From: Gammaproteobacteria bacterium
Lineage (GTDB): Bacteria > Pseudomonadota > Gammaproteobacteria > Chromatiales > Chromatiaceae
NCBI GenBank assembly: GCA_019136395.1
Contig: JAGVUH010000509.1
Span: 1 to 11,824, forward strand
DNA length: 11,824 bases
Reading direction: 5' to 3'
Positions 1 to 6,609 of the stretch are shown here, one piece after another (within the stretch, counting starts at the first letter, position 1; every line of letters starts with the position of its first letter). Below the pieces are notes generated by a model. The model had not been told where the DNA came from. It saw only the letters and a list, made by a program, of their open reading frames with translations, and did not search any database. Both the position numbers and the translations under genes were made by a program.

Positions 1-639
1 TTCTCCGGCCTGATCTATTTCCTGTTCATGGCCGCCTGGCTCAACCTCTTCCTGTGGCTGGGCGAGTTGCGCCTGGTCACCCTGGGGGCCGGGGTGCTGG
101 CGGTGCTGGTGGCCCTGGTAAACATCAAGGACTACTTCTGGTTTCGGCGCGGCCCGTCGCTGAGTATCCCCGACGGCGCCAAGCCGGGTCTCTACCAACG
201 GATGCGCGGCCTGCTGCGGGCGGACAGCCTGCCGGCCCTGACCCTGGGCACCGTGGCCCTGGCCATCGTCGCCAACTCCTATGAGCTGCTGTGCACCGCC
301 GGCTTCCCGATGATCTACACCCGCATCCTCACCCTGGCGGGCCTGTCACCCGTGGCCCATTACCTTTATCTGGGCCTCTACAACCTGATCTACGTCCTGC
401 CGCTGCTGGTGATCGTGTTGATCTTTGCCCGCACCCTAGGCGCGCGCAAGCTGTCCGAGAGCGAGGGCCGGGTGCTGAAGCTCGTCTCCGGGCTGATGAT
501 GCTGGGCCTGGGCACCCTGCTTCTGATCGCTCCCGCCGCCCTAAATAATCCCCTGGCGGCCCTGACCCTGCTTGGCCTGGCCATGGGGCTGACCTGGGTG
601 ATTCACCGCCTGATGCCCCGGGAGGAGGGCACCGGGTGA
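1..639 (+). CDS. Polytopic membrane protein, CcdA/DsbD-like, C-terminal part (5' end outside window)
   Basis: The reading frame is open from the first base, so the gene starts upstream. An in-frame ATG at 28 sits inside a hydrophobic helix and is probably not the true start. About six membrane helices are visible: residues 1-20, 20-38, 75-95, 115-137, 152-172 and 178-195, numbered from the ATG. The stretch ELLCTAGFPMIYT, with one Cys and a Pro inside a helix, resembles the reactive-cysteine helix of CcdA/DsbD-type thiol-disulfide transporters. The short cytoplasmic loop NIKDYFWFRRGPS is also a pattern I associate with that group. The family call rests on pattern recognition only; a different small membrane transporter is possible. 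The stop at 637-639 lies 2 bp from the stop of the convergent Uma2 gene. Confidence 0.6.
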   Translation, partial: FSGLIYFLFMAAWLNLFLWLGELRLVTLGAGVLAVLVALVNIKDYFWFRRGPSLSIPDGAKPGLYQRMRGLLRADSLPALTLGTVALAIVANSYELLCTAGFPMIYTRILTLAGLSPVAHYLYLGLYNLIYVLPLLVIVLIFARTLGARKLSESEGRVLKLVSGLMMLGLGTLLLIAPAALNNPLAALTLLGLAMGLTWVIHRLMPREEGTG

Positions 640-649
640 TCTTACCCGT
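633..649. terminator. Possible shared bidirectional terminator between convergent genes
   Basis: CGGGT (633-637) and ACCCG (645-649) form a short inverted repeat around a 7-nt loop, covering the stop codons of both convergent genes. Stem extension beyond five pairs is imperfect and there is no clear T-tract on either side, so termination function is only a suggestion. Confidence 0.2.
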
Positions 650-1331
650 GGGGAGAATGCTCCAGGACTTCCTCAAGATGCTGAGCGGTGAGAATTCGTT
701 CAGACCAACGCAGCAGGGTGTCGACGTCAGCGGTCTCGATCCGTTGTCGGACAGCGGCGTCGGGGGGGCCGAATTTGAGGGTGATCTGGCGTAGCAGCAC
801 CGCTACTTCGCCCGCTTGGCGGCCCTGTTCCAAACCCTGTTCCAGACCCTCCTCACGCACGGCGCTGAGGCTGTCATAGCCGCGGCGTTGCAGAAGATTA
901 CGCAGCACCACCTCGTGGGCGGTATCCCGGTCGAAGAGGGCGCGTACCGGGACCGGGTTACGCAGAATGCCGGGGGCCTCCAGCACCTCGCTGGCGGTGA
1001 AGATGCGCATCAGGCCGTCGGGGCGGTGGACCTCGACGCGCTGGGGCCCCTTCAGCCGCACCACCCAGACGAAGCGGGTGCCGGCGTCGAGCAATTCGGC
1101 GATCTTGAGGCGCAGGTCGGCCTCGTCCTGGCCCTGACCGACATATTCCACCGCCAGGGGCGGAGCCTCGGTGAGCCAGCCGGTGGCGGTGGGACTGGCG
1201 TCCGCCGGGGCGGCGACGGCGACATCGGGGGCGCGCAGGGTGCCGGGCTCGGGGCTGAAGCCGGCGTCGACCCCGGCCCAGGCGACCTCGGGATCCGTGT
1301 CGATGACCGTGGCGCCGGCGAGGGCTAACTG
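642..1331 (-). pseudogene. Uma2-family (DUF820) PD-(D/E)XK nuclease-like protein with DUF4351-like tail, N-terminally truncated
   Basis: The visible product reads APDVAVAAP...GWLTEAPPLAVEYVGQGQDEADLRLKIAELLDAGTRFVWVV, which matches the core of Uma2/DUF820 restriction-endonuclease-like proteins: the PDVA strand, the VEYV strand and the K-x-x-x-L-L-x-A-G-x-R-x-V-W-V-V segment. The tail contains a GLEQGLEQGRQ coiled repeat followed by LRQITLKFGPPDAAVRQRIETAD, as in DUF4351 ends. The frame is open upstream to 1331, where an in-frame TGA (1334-1332) closes it. The only usable start is a GTG at 1151, which would give 169 aa lacking the front of the nuclease fold. The N-terminal 50 or more residues usual in the family are missing. 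The break coincides with a dispersed repeat. These proteins are common multicopy accessory genes whose function is poorly known. Confidence 0.7.
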
Positions 1332-1356
1332 TCATGAGGTGAGGCTGCCACACCCC
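1324..1356 (+). repeat. Short dispersed repeat, copy 1
   Basis: The first 16 bases, GCTAACTGTCATGAGG, match copy 2 at 6142-6157 with one mismatch. The similarity continues with small gaps to a shared CACCCC/TACCCC end, about 33 bp in all, in the same orientation. This copy sits exactly where the Uma2 reading frame collapses. I do not recognise the repeat family. Confidence 0.5.
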
Positions 1357-1689
1357 AGAACATGAAAGGCTTCCCCGTGACTTTCACGCTAACGCCCATT
1401 GTAAATCTTGTCATCCGGGAAAACAGGAAGGACGAAGGGGCCCGCACCTGTGGCCGCGGACCCCATGACCACGGCCAGGACGGGGGCAAGTGGGCGACAC
1501 CTCAGTGCGCTGGACCACGTCGAGGAACTGGAAGGCGACCCTCGCGCCGCCCTGATCATTGAAGGCAACGAACTACAGCACTTGCCGAGTAAAACCAAAA
1601 ACCACTTCCGCGGCCAGATGGTCGACTGCCGTGCACCGCCGGTTTCCAGATGAGCAAGCCAGCATCACCCGGACCCGACCTGACCGGCC
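1357..1689. other. Intergenic stretch with no recognisable gene
   Basis: Short open frames exist on both strands (for example 1408-1653 plus and 1389-1598 minus). None has a family motif, a clear ribosome binding site or consistent composition. The plus frame ends just before the toxin remnant and could be a decayed antitoxin, but nothing in its sequence supports that. Together with the broken genes on both sides, this looks like decayed accessory DNA. Confidence 0.4.
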
Positions 1690-1830
1690 ATGACCTGGAC
1701 GGTTCTGCAGACAAGGCGTTTTCCCCGCACCTACAAGAAACTCCACGACCGGCAAGCGGCTGGCGTGGATGCGGCGGTCGCGGCGGTGGCCGATGACCCT
1801 GATCGCGGCGAGCAAAAAGAGCCGTTGTAG
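1690..1830 (+). pseudogene. Truncated RelE/ParE-family toxin
   Basis: The 46-codon frame begins MTWTVLQTRRFPRTYKKLHD and continues VDAAVAAVADDPDRGEQKEPL before a TAG stop. This resembles the first half of RelE/ParE-type mRNA interferase or gyrase-inhibitor toxins: a beta strand, then the RxYKKL helix, then D-A-V-x-x-V-A-x-D-P-x-x-G-E. In the family the G-E-R-K turn is followed by about 45 residues containing the KFR and LYLLGY strands. Those are absent here and not obvious in other frames downstream, so the toxin is truncated and probably inactive. No recognisable cognate antitoxin precedes it. The family call is moderately secure; a short unrelated ORF is the alternative. Confidence 0.5.
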
Positions 1831-1948
1831 GATCAGCGCTTCACTTTCCTGTCATCCTTCCTGCCGCCCTTTCTGGTGAATTTGCCGGCGAATCATGCTA
1901 GGGTCAGTGCGGTTAGGTTTGTTGAATCCAAATTGAACGTGGTGTTCT

Positions 1949-2152
1949 ATGAGATACAAAGTTGCTCTTCGGAAAACAGATGAAGGTTTCAGCGTTTCCT
2001 GTCCAGGTTTACCCGGCTGCTGGTCACAGGGCGATACAGAGGAGGAAGCCTTAGAAAACATTGCCGACGCAATATCGGAATACTTGAGCGTTTCAGCCGC
2101 ATTGGCTGCCAAAGAGGAAACTGAAATACGCGAAGTTGAAGTAGCTGCGTAA
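1949..2152 (+). CDS. hicB: HicB-family antitoxin
   Basis: The 67-aa product begins MRYKVALRKTDEGFSVSCPGLPGCWSQGDTEEEALENIADAI. This is the compact HicB fold: a first beta strand, the D-E-G-F-x-V-x-x-P-x-L-P-G-C strand pair, the G-D-T-x-E-E-A-L-x-N-I helix and an acidic C-terminus. HicB antitoxins bind and neutralise the HicA mRNA interferase, and many also repress their own promoter. This short form lacks a long C-terminal DNA-binding domain, so any autoregulation would use a small or absent DNA-binding tail. The partner hicA follows after 2 bp. GC content is clearly lower than in the arx genes, suggesting separate acquisition. The Shine-Dalgarno sequence is weak. Confidence 0.9.
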   Translation: MRYKVALRKTDEGFSVSCPGLPGCWSQGDTEEEALENIADAISEYLSVSAALAAKEETEIREVEVAA

Positions 2153-2154
2153 CC

Positions 2155-2367
2155 ATGCCAAAGATTCCAGGGATAAATCACCGGGATGCTATCCGTGCTC
2201 TGGAGAAAGCGGGTTTTAGCGTAGTTCGCGAGAGCAAACACGTCATCATGTCTGATGGTATACGCATCTTGACTATTCCCCGGGCTAACCCAGTGGATGC
2301 TTATACGCTTGGCGGAATTGCAAAGGATGCTGGTCTGACGGTAGAAGAGTTTCGCCGACTGCTATGA
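2155..2367 (+). CDS. hicA: HicA-family mRNA interferase toxin
   Basis: The 70-aa product shows the HicA double-stranded-RNA-binding-like fold: the N-terminal helix HRDAIRALEKAGFSVVRESKHVIM, with the expected catalytic His at residue 29, then strand RILTIPRANPVDAYTLGGIAKDAGLTVEEFRRLL, the usual HicA end. HicA cleaves mRNA without needing the ribosome and is held inactive by HicB. The gene starts 2 bp after hicB, so the two should be translationally coupled. The order is antitoxin then toxin, the reverse of the classical hicA-hicB order but common in this subgroup. Length and catalytic residue look intact, so the pair is likely functional. Confidence 0.9.
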   Translation: MPKIPGINHRDAIRALEKAGFSVVRESKHVIMSDGIRILTIPRANPVDAYTLGGIAKDAGLTVEEFRRLL

Positions 2368-2369
2368 CA

Positions 2370-2387
2370 TCAACTTCCGTCAGTTGA
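2370..2387 (+). terminator. Possible weak terminator after hicBA
   Basis: TCAACT (2370-2375) and AGTTGA (2382-2387) form a perfect 6-bp stem with a 6-nt loop, 3 bp after the hicA stop. It is followed only by a short TTT tract, so it would be weak. Confidence 0.25.
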
Positions 2388-2531
2388 GATTTGATAGCCG
2401 GCATTGAACAGGAAGAGATGGAATGCCAGGTCGAGAGCTCGCCCCGGAATGCCCGAAACATGTTGGTAAATCTAGATTGAACCTCTTCCCATAGATCTTT
2501 CACCAGTTGGCGACCGGCAGCCCATCAACCC

Positions 2532-3869
2532 TCAGGGCCGGGTAAGGCCATGACGTTTCATCTTCTGCCACAGGGTCTTGCGGCTGATGCCGAGATGGGC
2601 GGCGGTGGCGGCCATGACGTAGCCATGGCGGGTGAGGGCGGCGAGGATGAGGGCTCGCTCGCTGGCTTCGGCCTGGTCTTTGAGGCCCTGGCCTGCCAGA
2701 GGTGCCTGGGCTCCCCCTGCCCTCACGGGAGAAGCAGCGGCGGACGAGCTCAGATTGGCGGGGAGGGCCAGCCGTTCACCCTGCCCGAGGATGCAGGCCC
2801 TTTCCAGGGTGTGATGCAATTCGCGCACATTGCCCGGCCAGGGGTAGTTCAGGAGGGCCTGGCGATCCTCTTCACGCAGATGGCGGCGTTCCTGGGGATA
2901 CTGCCGCGCGTGTTGGGCCAGGAAGCGGTCGGCAAACCAGAGGATGTCCTCCGGGCGCTCCCGCAGGGGCGGGATGTGGATCTCCAGCACCCGGATACGG
3001 TAGTAGAGATCCTCCCGGAACTGCCCCGCACGGGTCAGGGCGGCGATATCGCGGTGGGTGGCGCAGACCAGCCGGGCCCGCACCGCCACGGGCTGGGAAC
3101 CGCCGACGCGGTGGAACTCCCGGCTCTGCACCACGCGCAGCAGGCGCGATTGCAAGGGGGCGGGCATGTCGCCGATCTCGTCCAGGAAGATGAAGCCGGC
3201 GCCGGCCTGCTCGAAAACCCCCGCCCGCCGCCGCTCGGCGCCGGTGAAGGCGCCTTTTTCGTGGCCGAAGAGTTCCGCCTCGATCAGGGTCTCGGGCAGG
3301 GCGGCGCAATTGACGGCCACGAAGGGCTCGCCGGGGCATTGCAGCCGGTGCAACTGGCGGGCCACCACCTCCTTGCCGACGCCGGACTCGCCGCTGATCA
3401 GGAGGGGGGTGAGGGGATGCCGAGCCATGCGCGGCAACTGGCTGGCGATGTGCCGCATCACCGGCGAGATGCCCAGCCGGTTGTCCTCCGCTGGCGCATT
3501 GGCTGGGCTGGTCAGGCCCGCCAAGGCATGCAGCTTGTCGATCAGTGCCCGGGGATCCAGGGGCTTGGTGAGATAGTCGGCGGCGCCCAGCTTGAGCATG
3601 CGCACCGCGTCCTCGATGGTCCCATAGCCGGTGATGAAGAGGCAGGGGGGTAGATGGACGCCGGCCGCCAGCAGGCGCTCGAAGAGCTGGGTCCCGGTCA
3701 GGTCAGGCAGGTTCACGTCGATGATGGCCAGATCGGCGCCCGCGCGCAGGGCCTGCATGCCCTCCAGCCCGGTACGGTACCAGGTGACGCCAAAGCCCTC
3801 CAGATCCAGACGCTGATGCAGGGCCTCGCCCATGATGGGGTCGTCCTCGATGAGGCAGACACGGATCAT
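2532..3869 (-). CDS. arxR: ArxR, sigma-54-dependent response regulator (NtrC class)
   Basis: The product is 445 aa and activates sigma-54 promoters when phosphorylated. The receiver domain (residues 1-118) has the acidic pair D9/D10, phospho-acceptor D51 in LAIIDVNLPD, T80 and K102 (TKP). The AAA+ domain starts at about 155, with Walker A GESGVGKE (160-167), the sigma-54-contacting GAFTGA loop (206-211) and Walker B FIFLDE (226-231). A Fis-type helix-turn-helix (ALTRHGYVMAATAAHLGISRKTLWQKMKRHGL) ends the protein. The frame extends upstream to 3980, but the ATG at 3869 overlaps the arxS stop by ATGA and begins directly with the receiver strand MIRVCLIEDD, so I chose it. All key residues are present. 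Its probable targets are the inverted repeats and sigma-54 promoters upstream of arxB'. The ArxR name rests on the arxXSR/arxB'ABC context. Confidence 0.9.
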   Translation of the reverse strand: MIRVCLIEDDPIMGEALHQRLDLEGFGVTWYRTGLEGMQALRAGADLAIIDVNLPDLTGTQLFERLLAAGVHLPPCLFITGYGTIEDAVRMLKLGAADYLTKPLDPRALIDKLHALAGLTSPANAPAEDNRLGISPVMRHIASQLPRMARHPLTPLLISGESGVGKEVVARQLHRLQCPGEPFVAVNCAALPETLIEAELFGHEKGAFTGAERRRAGVFEQAGAGFIFLDEIGDMPAPLQSRLLRVVQSREFHRVGGSQPVAVRARLVCATHRDIAALTRAGQFREDLYYRIRVLEIHIPPLRERPEDILWFADRFLAQHARQYPQERRHLREEDRQALLNYPWPGNVRELHHTLERACILGQGERLALPANLSSSAAASPVRAGGAQAPLAGQGLKDQAEASERALILAALTRHGYVMAATAAHLGISRKTLWQKMKRHGLTRP

Positions 3870-4573
3870 GGTTGGCCCGCCCCCCGGAGGGGTAGCGCCG
3901 CCTGAATGCGGGTGAGGCCCGCCGCCATGTCGGCGGTGATGACGCCGCCAAGTTGGGAGACGATCTGATAGCACACCCACAGGCCAAGACCGCGCTCCTG
4001 GGCGGCATGGGCTGGATAGGGCTCGAAGAGTCGGGCAAGTTGATCGGCCGGGAAGGGTTCGCCCGAATTCTCGACCCGGATGACGACATGCTCGGCCTCA
4101 ACCCCCACGTGAACGCTCACCTGGCCTCCCTGGCCAGAGGCCTTGGCGGCATTGAGGAGCAGGTTGAGCAGAAGTTGCCGGACCGGCGTCGCCGGCAGGC
4201 CAGTGGTCTCCGCCAGGCCATTCTCCCAGGTGAGGTCGATGCCGGACTTGGACAGGATGGGCTGGGCCAGGGTGCGGGCGTCATCCAGGTCCGTGGGGCT
4301 CAGGGGCCGCAGGTCAGGGCGCGCCTCCACCAGCAGGGCCGAGATGGAGGACTGGATCTGGACCAGGGCCCGCTCCAGCAGATCCAGCAGGGTGGCCACC
4401 GGCCCCGTGACGGCTTGGGTCTGGCGGAAGGTGTCGATGGCCATCCGCATGCCGCCCAGGGGGTTGTTCACCTCATGGGCGACACCGGCGGCGACCCGCC
4501 CCACCGCCGCCAGGCGCTCGGCCTGGATCATCTGACCCTTGAGGGCCTCCTGTTCCGCCAACCCGGCGAGCAT
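3866..4573 (-). CDS. arxS: ArxS sensor kinase, C-terminal catalytic part (separate frame from its N-terminal part)
   Basis: This 235-aa frame carries the whole transmitter: the dimerisation helix with H-box ERLAAVGRVAAGVAHEVNNPLGG (phospho-acceptor His33), the N-box RQLLLNLLLNAAKA, the VIRVENSGEP G1 region, and the G2 box RGLGLWVCYQIV of a HATPase domain. It has no membrane helix. The ATG at 4573 lies inside the upstream sensor frame and overlaps it by 46 bp, without a convincing Shine-Dalgarno. It may therefore not be made independently unless translation is coupled or frameshifted. The stop overlaps the arxR start (ATGA). If expressed alone it would be a soluble kinase uncoupled from the periplasm. 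The likeliest reading is the back half of one disrupted arxS gene. Confidence 0.8.
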   Translation of the reverse strand: MLAGLAEQEALKGQMIQAERLAAVGRVAAGVAHEVNNPLGGMRMAIDTFRQTQAVTGPVATLLDLLERALVQIQSSISALLVEARPDLRPLSPTDLDDARTLAQPILSKSGIDLTWENGLAETTGLPATPVRQLLLNLLLNAAKASGQGGQVSVHVGVEAEHVVIRVENSGEPFPADQLARLFEPYPAHAAQERGLGLWVCYQIVSQLGGVITADMAAGLTRIQAALPLRGAGQP

Positions 4574-5124
4574 GTCGCCGAAGCCAGCACCCCGCCCCCG
4601 ATGATCTCCCGGAAGCGCGGCAGGAAGGGGGCGTCCGAAAGCAAGGCGATCAGCTCGCCAACCTGGGCACCATTGCTGTGCAGGGGCAGGCGCAATAGCC
4701 GACGCGCGGGCCCCTGATCCAGACTTACCACCTGGTCAGCCATGACGTCATGATTGACCGGGGCGGGTGGGGGGAGCCAGGGCAAGGCCTCGTGCAGGGG
4801 CTGATCGAGACGGTAACGGTGGGGCTGGTTGCTGGCGAAGATGCGACCCTCGCCGTCGGTCAGGATCCAGATCGCGTCCCCGGCGCCACCCTCCGGTCCC
4901 CGCAGCAGGGAGTAGGCCAGCCAGACGTCCTCGTTGCGCAGGGCCTGCATCTGCACGTCAGCCATGGCATAGGCCAGGCTGAGGACGTTGCGGTCCTGGT
5001 CATCGCGCAGGTTGGCCAGGGTCTGGGTGCCGATCGCCAGTCCCATGGACAGGGCGGTGACCAGGGCCGCCAGGCTCAGGCTGAGGGGGATGCGCAGGCG
5101 GTAACTGGCGAGGGTCAGCCTCAC
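4528..5124 (-). CDS. arxS: ArxS sensor kinase, N-terminal periplasmic sensor part (interrupted gene)
   Basis: The GTG start overlaps the arxX stop (GTGA at 5121-5124). The 198-aa product has one membrane helix (residues about 12-35, IPLSLSLAALVTALSMGLAIG). A periplasmic Cache-like sensor segment follows (about 40-165, including AIWILTDGEGRIFASNQPHRY and the final strand VGELIALLSD). The sequence then enters what looks like the start of a second membrane helix, REIIGGGVLASA. After that it turns into an unrelated tail, TCSPGWRNRRPSRVR, and stops. The kinase domain continues in another frame from 4573. In intact kinases of this layout a full second helix and a HAMP or linker segment would stand between the two parts. 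Both seem missing, which suggests an internal deletion with frame change, or an assembly error. Confidence 0.75.
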   Translation of the reverse strand: MRLTLASYRLRIPLSLSLAALVTALSMGLAIGTQTLANLRDDQDRNVLSLAYAMADVQMQALRNEDVWLAYSLLRGPEGGAGDAIWILTDGEGRIFASNQPHRYRLDQPLHEALPWLPPPAPVNHDVMADQVVSLDQGPARRLLRLPLHSNGAQVGELIALLSDAPFLPRFREIIGGGVLASATCSPGWRNRRPSRVR

Positions 5125-5993
5125 GCCTTCACCTCGCCGCGGCCCTGTGCCGCCATCTCGGCGATGTCGTCGTAGAGGGCCGGGTTCTCCAGGCTGAAAT
5201 TATCCAGATTCAGGGCGCGCAGCAGGGCCTGGCCCTCGGCGTCCTGTACCTGGTCAATCAGGACCCGGCGCAGGGCCTCGCGGTCGCTCTCCGGCAGGGC
5301 GGGGCTGGCAACGATGGGTGGGAAGCCAAAGTCAGGCGAGCGGGCGATGACGCGCACCCGGTCGACCAGCGCCGGCTGGCGCTGGGCCAGGGTCTCCAGG
5401 ACATAACTGTCGACGGCCGCCCCATCGGCCAGACCTACCGCCACCGCCTCGATGCTGCGCGGGTGGCCCCAGGTGAAAAAGGTGCGGCGGAAGAAGTGAT
5501 CCGGGTCCTTGCCCGCCTGGGTCAGGAGGTGCCGCGGATAGAGATAACCGGAGTTGGAATCCGGGTCCGCCCAGGCAAAGAGCCCAGCCTCCAGGTCGCG
5601 CCAGGTCTGTACGAGGGCGTCCTTGGCCACGATCAGGTGAGACTGGTAGAGGGGCCTGCCCCGAAAGCGGGGCACCACGATCAGGGGCAACTGGTGGCGA
5701 TGGCGGATGTAGGGGAAGCCGCAGATCCAGGCCAGATCCAGGCGGCCACTCAGCAGGAGATCCAGGATCTCCCGGTAACGGGAGCGCTGTACGAAGGTGA
5801 GGGGGCGGCCCAGACGGACCGAGAGCCATTGTGCCCAGGCGGTGAGAAAACCGGCCTGATCGTCGAGCACCACCGGCGTCAGACCAAAACGCAACGGGGC
5901 TGCCGCTGAGGCCAGCGGCACCGCGCCAGGGCGCGTCAGGAGGGCCGCGCCCCCCAGGGCGAGGAGAAAATCCCGGCGGCTCGCTGAGGTCAT
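5121..5993 (-). CDS. arxX: ArxX, PhnD-type periplasmic binding protein (putative arsenite sensor)
   Basis: The 290-aa product starts with a twin-arginine signal, SRRDFLLALGGAALL, with probable cleavage after the Ala-rich stretch at 29-32. It then shows the PhnD/phosphonate-type binding fold: LRFGLTPVV at the first strand, SGRLDLAWICGFPYI, and the second lobe DLEAGLFAWADPDSNSGYLYPRHLL, close to the S-x-S-G-Y-L-P pattern of the family. By analogy with AioX and the described arxXSR clusters, it should bind arsenite in the periplasm and present it to ArxS. The frame extends upstream to a TTG at 6053, but the ATG at 5993 places the Tat motif at residues 6-7, so I prefer it. The stop overlaps the arxS GTG, making arxX-arxS-arxR one tightly coupled operon. 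Confidence 0.85.
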   Translation of the reverse strand: MTSASRRDFLLALGGAALLTRPGAVPLASAAAPLRFGLTPVVLDDQAGFLTAWAQWLSVRLGRPLTFVQRSRYREILDLLLSGRLDLAWICGFPYIRHRHQLPLIVVPRFRGRPLYQSHLIVAKDALVQTWRDLEAGLFAWADPDSNSGYLYPRHLLTQAGKDPDHFFRRTFFTWGHPRSIEAVAVGLADGAAVDSYVLETLAQRQPALVDRVRVIARSPDFGFPPIVASPALPESDREALRRVLIDQVQDAEGQALLRALNLDNFSLENPALYDDIAEMAAQGRGEVKA

Positions 5994-6141
5994 GGCAGAT
6001 GGTTCATCGGCGGAACAGGTACGGCACTCCTGAAGGGGAAAAGGAAACCCCAAAGCGCGAGTTCGGGTGGCGCTCCGGCGGGGCGCAACTATAGCACTGG
6101 CCCACGGACTGGCGATGCGGGCAGCAACGCCCAGGGAGAGC

Positions 6142-6173
6142 GCTAACCGTCATGAGGGGGCTCGCCATACCCC
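6142..6173 (+). repeat. Short dispersed repeat, copy 2
   Basis: The core GCTAACCGTCATGAGG (6142-6157) matches 1324-1339 with one mismatch, and the tail to TACCCC also aligns with small gaps. It lies in the arx control region, about 150 bp upstream of arxX and 125 bp before the enhancer-like array. Confidence 0.5.
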
Positions 6174-6295
6174 TGCTGGTAAAAGACGGCGTTTGTTGCG
6201 GGAGGCTGTCTTCCACCATGGGGCACCGCCGGATGGACCCCGCCAGGTAAGGTCCGTCCAGAATGGGCGAGATGAGACCAGGTTCCGGCGTCAGG

Positions 6296-6346
6296 GTGTT
6301 ACCTTCTGGTAACACGGGCGGTAACGCCAAGTTACCCAGTGGTAAC
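6296..6346. promoter_or_regulatory. Candidate ArxR enhancer: array of GTTACC/GGTAAC half-sites
   Basis: Five half-sites lie in 49 bp: GTTACC 6298-6303, GGTAAC 6308-6313, GGTAAC 6320-6325, GTTACC 6331-6336 and GGTAAC 6341-6346. The first pair is a perfect palindrome with 8-bp arms (6296-6303 and 6308-6315) around TTCT. The last pair has 6-bp arms around CAGT. The palindrome centres are 33 bp apart, about three helical turns, so dimers would sit on one face of the DNA. The array is 120-300 bp upstream of both sigma-54-like promoters, the usual place for an NtrC-class enhancer. Assignment to ArxR is inferred from position. Confidence 0.6.
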
Positions 6347-6466
6347 GCCGGCACCCTCGGGCGAGGGTCCGCCCAAGGCCAGGGCACGCAAATCAGGCCA
6401 GTGACGGGGGCCAATACGCCTGGAACCTCAAGCAAACCCCGCCTGGAGATCGCGCTCGAACTCACC

Positions 6467-6482
6467 TGGCAAATGAAGTGCG
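6467..6482 (+). promoter_or_regulatory. Candidate sigma-54 promoter P1 for arxB'ABC
   Basis: TGGCAAATGAAGTGCG has GG (6468-6469) and GC (6480-6481) separated by exactly 10 bp and a perfect TGGCA in the -24 box. The -12 box is GTGC instead of TTGC. Predicted transcription would begin near 6493, giving a leader of about 170 nt before arxB'. Confidence 0.35.
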
Positions 6483-6593
6483 GGGCGCTGATAACCGGTT
6501 GAAAAAAATGGTGAACATCGCGGCTTAGCACGAGAACAGCCTATTGCGGAAGGGTCCCTTCATGCCAGCCAGCCAAATCCCACCTTCTCACTC

Positions 6594-6609
6594 TGGAATG
6601 AACAGTGCA
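6594..6609 (+). promoter_or_regulatory. Candidate sigma-54 promoter P2 for arxB'ABC
   Basis: TGGAATGAACAGTGCA has GG (6595-6596) and GC (6607-6608) with the correct 10-bp spacing and an A after the GC as in the consensus. The -24 box is TGGAA rather than TGGCA. Transcription would start near 6620, about 45 nt before the arxB' ATG, which makes this the better placed of the two candidates. Confidence 0.4.

Noticed and set aside
826..852. 12-bp tandem repeat within the Uma2 gene
   Set aside because: It encodes the GLEQ-GLEQ coiled repeat usual in this family's tail and needs no other explanation.
2285..2503. 72-codon minus-strand frame between hicA and arxR
   Set aside because: It overlaps hicA, shows no family similarity, and has no plausible ribosome site.
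2550..3653. 367-codon open frame on the plus strand
   Set aside because: It is antisense to arxR, whose receiver, AAA+ and Fis domains are unmistakable. The plus frame is low-complexity with no family motif.
6298..6346. CRISPR-like repeat array
   Set aside because: The repeats are only 6 bp, occur in both orientations, and have irregular 4-7 bp spacers. This fits protein-binding sites, not CRISPR.
6004..6531. 175-codon minus-strand frame in the arx control region
   Set aside because: It overlaps the arxX start and both regulatory repeats, with no domain or ribosome site. Composition looks non-coding.
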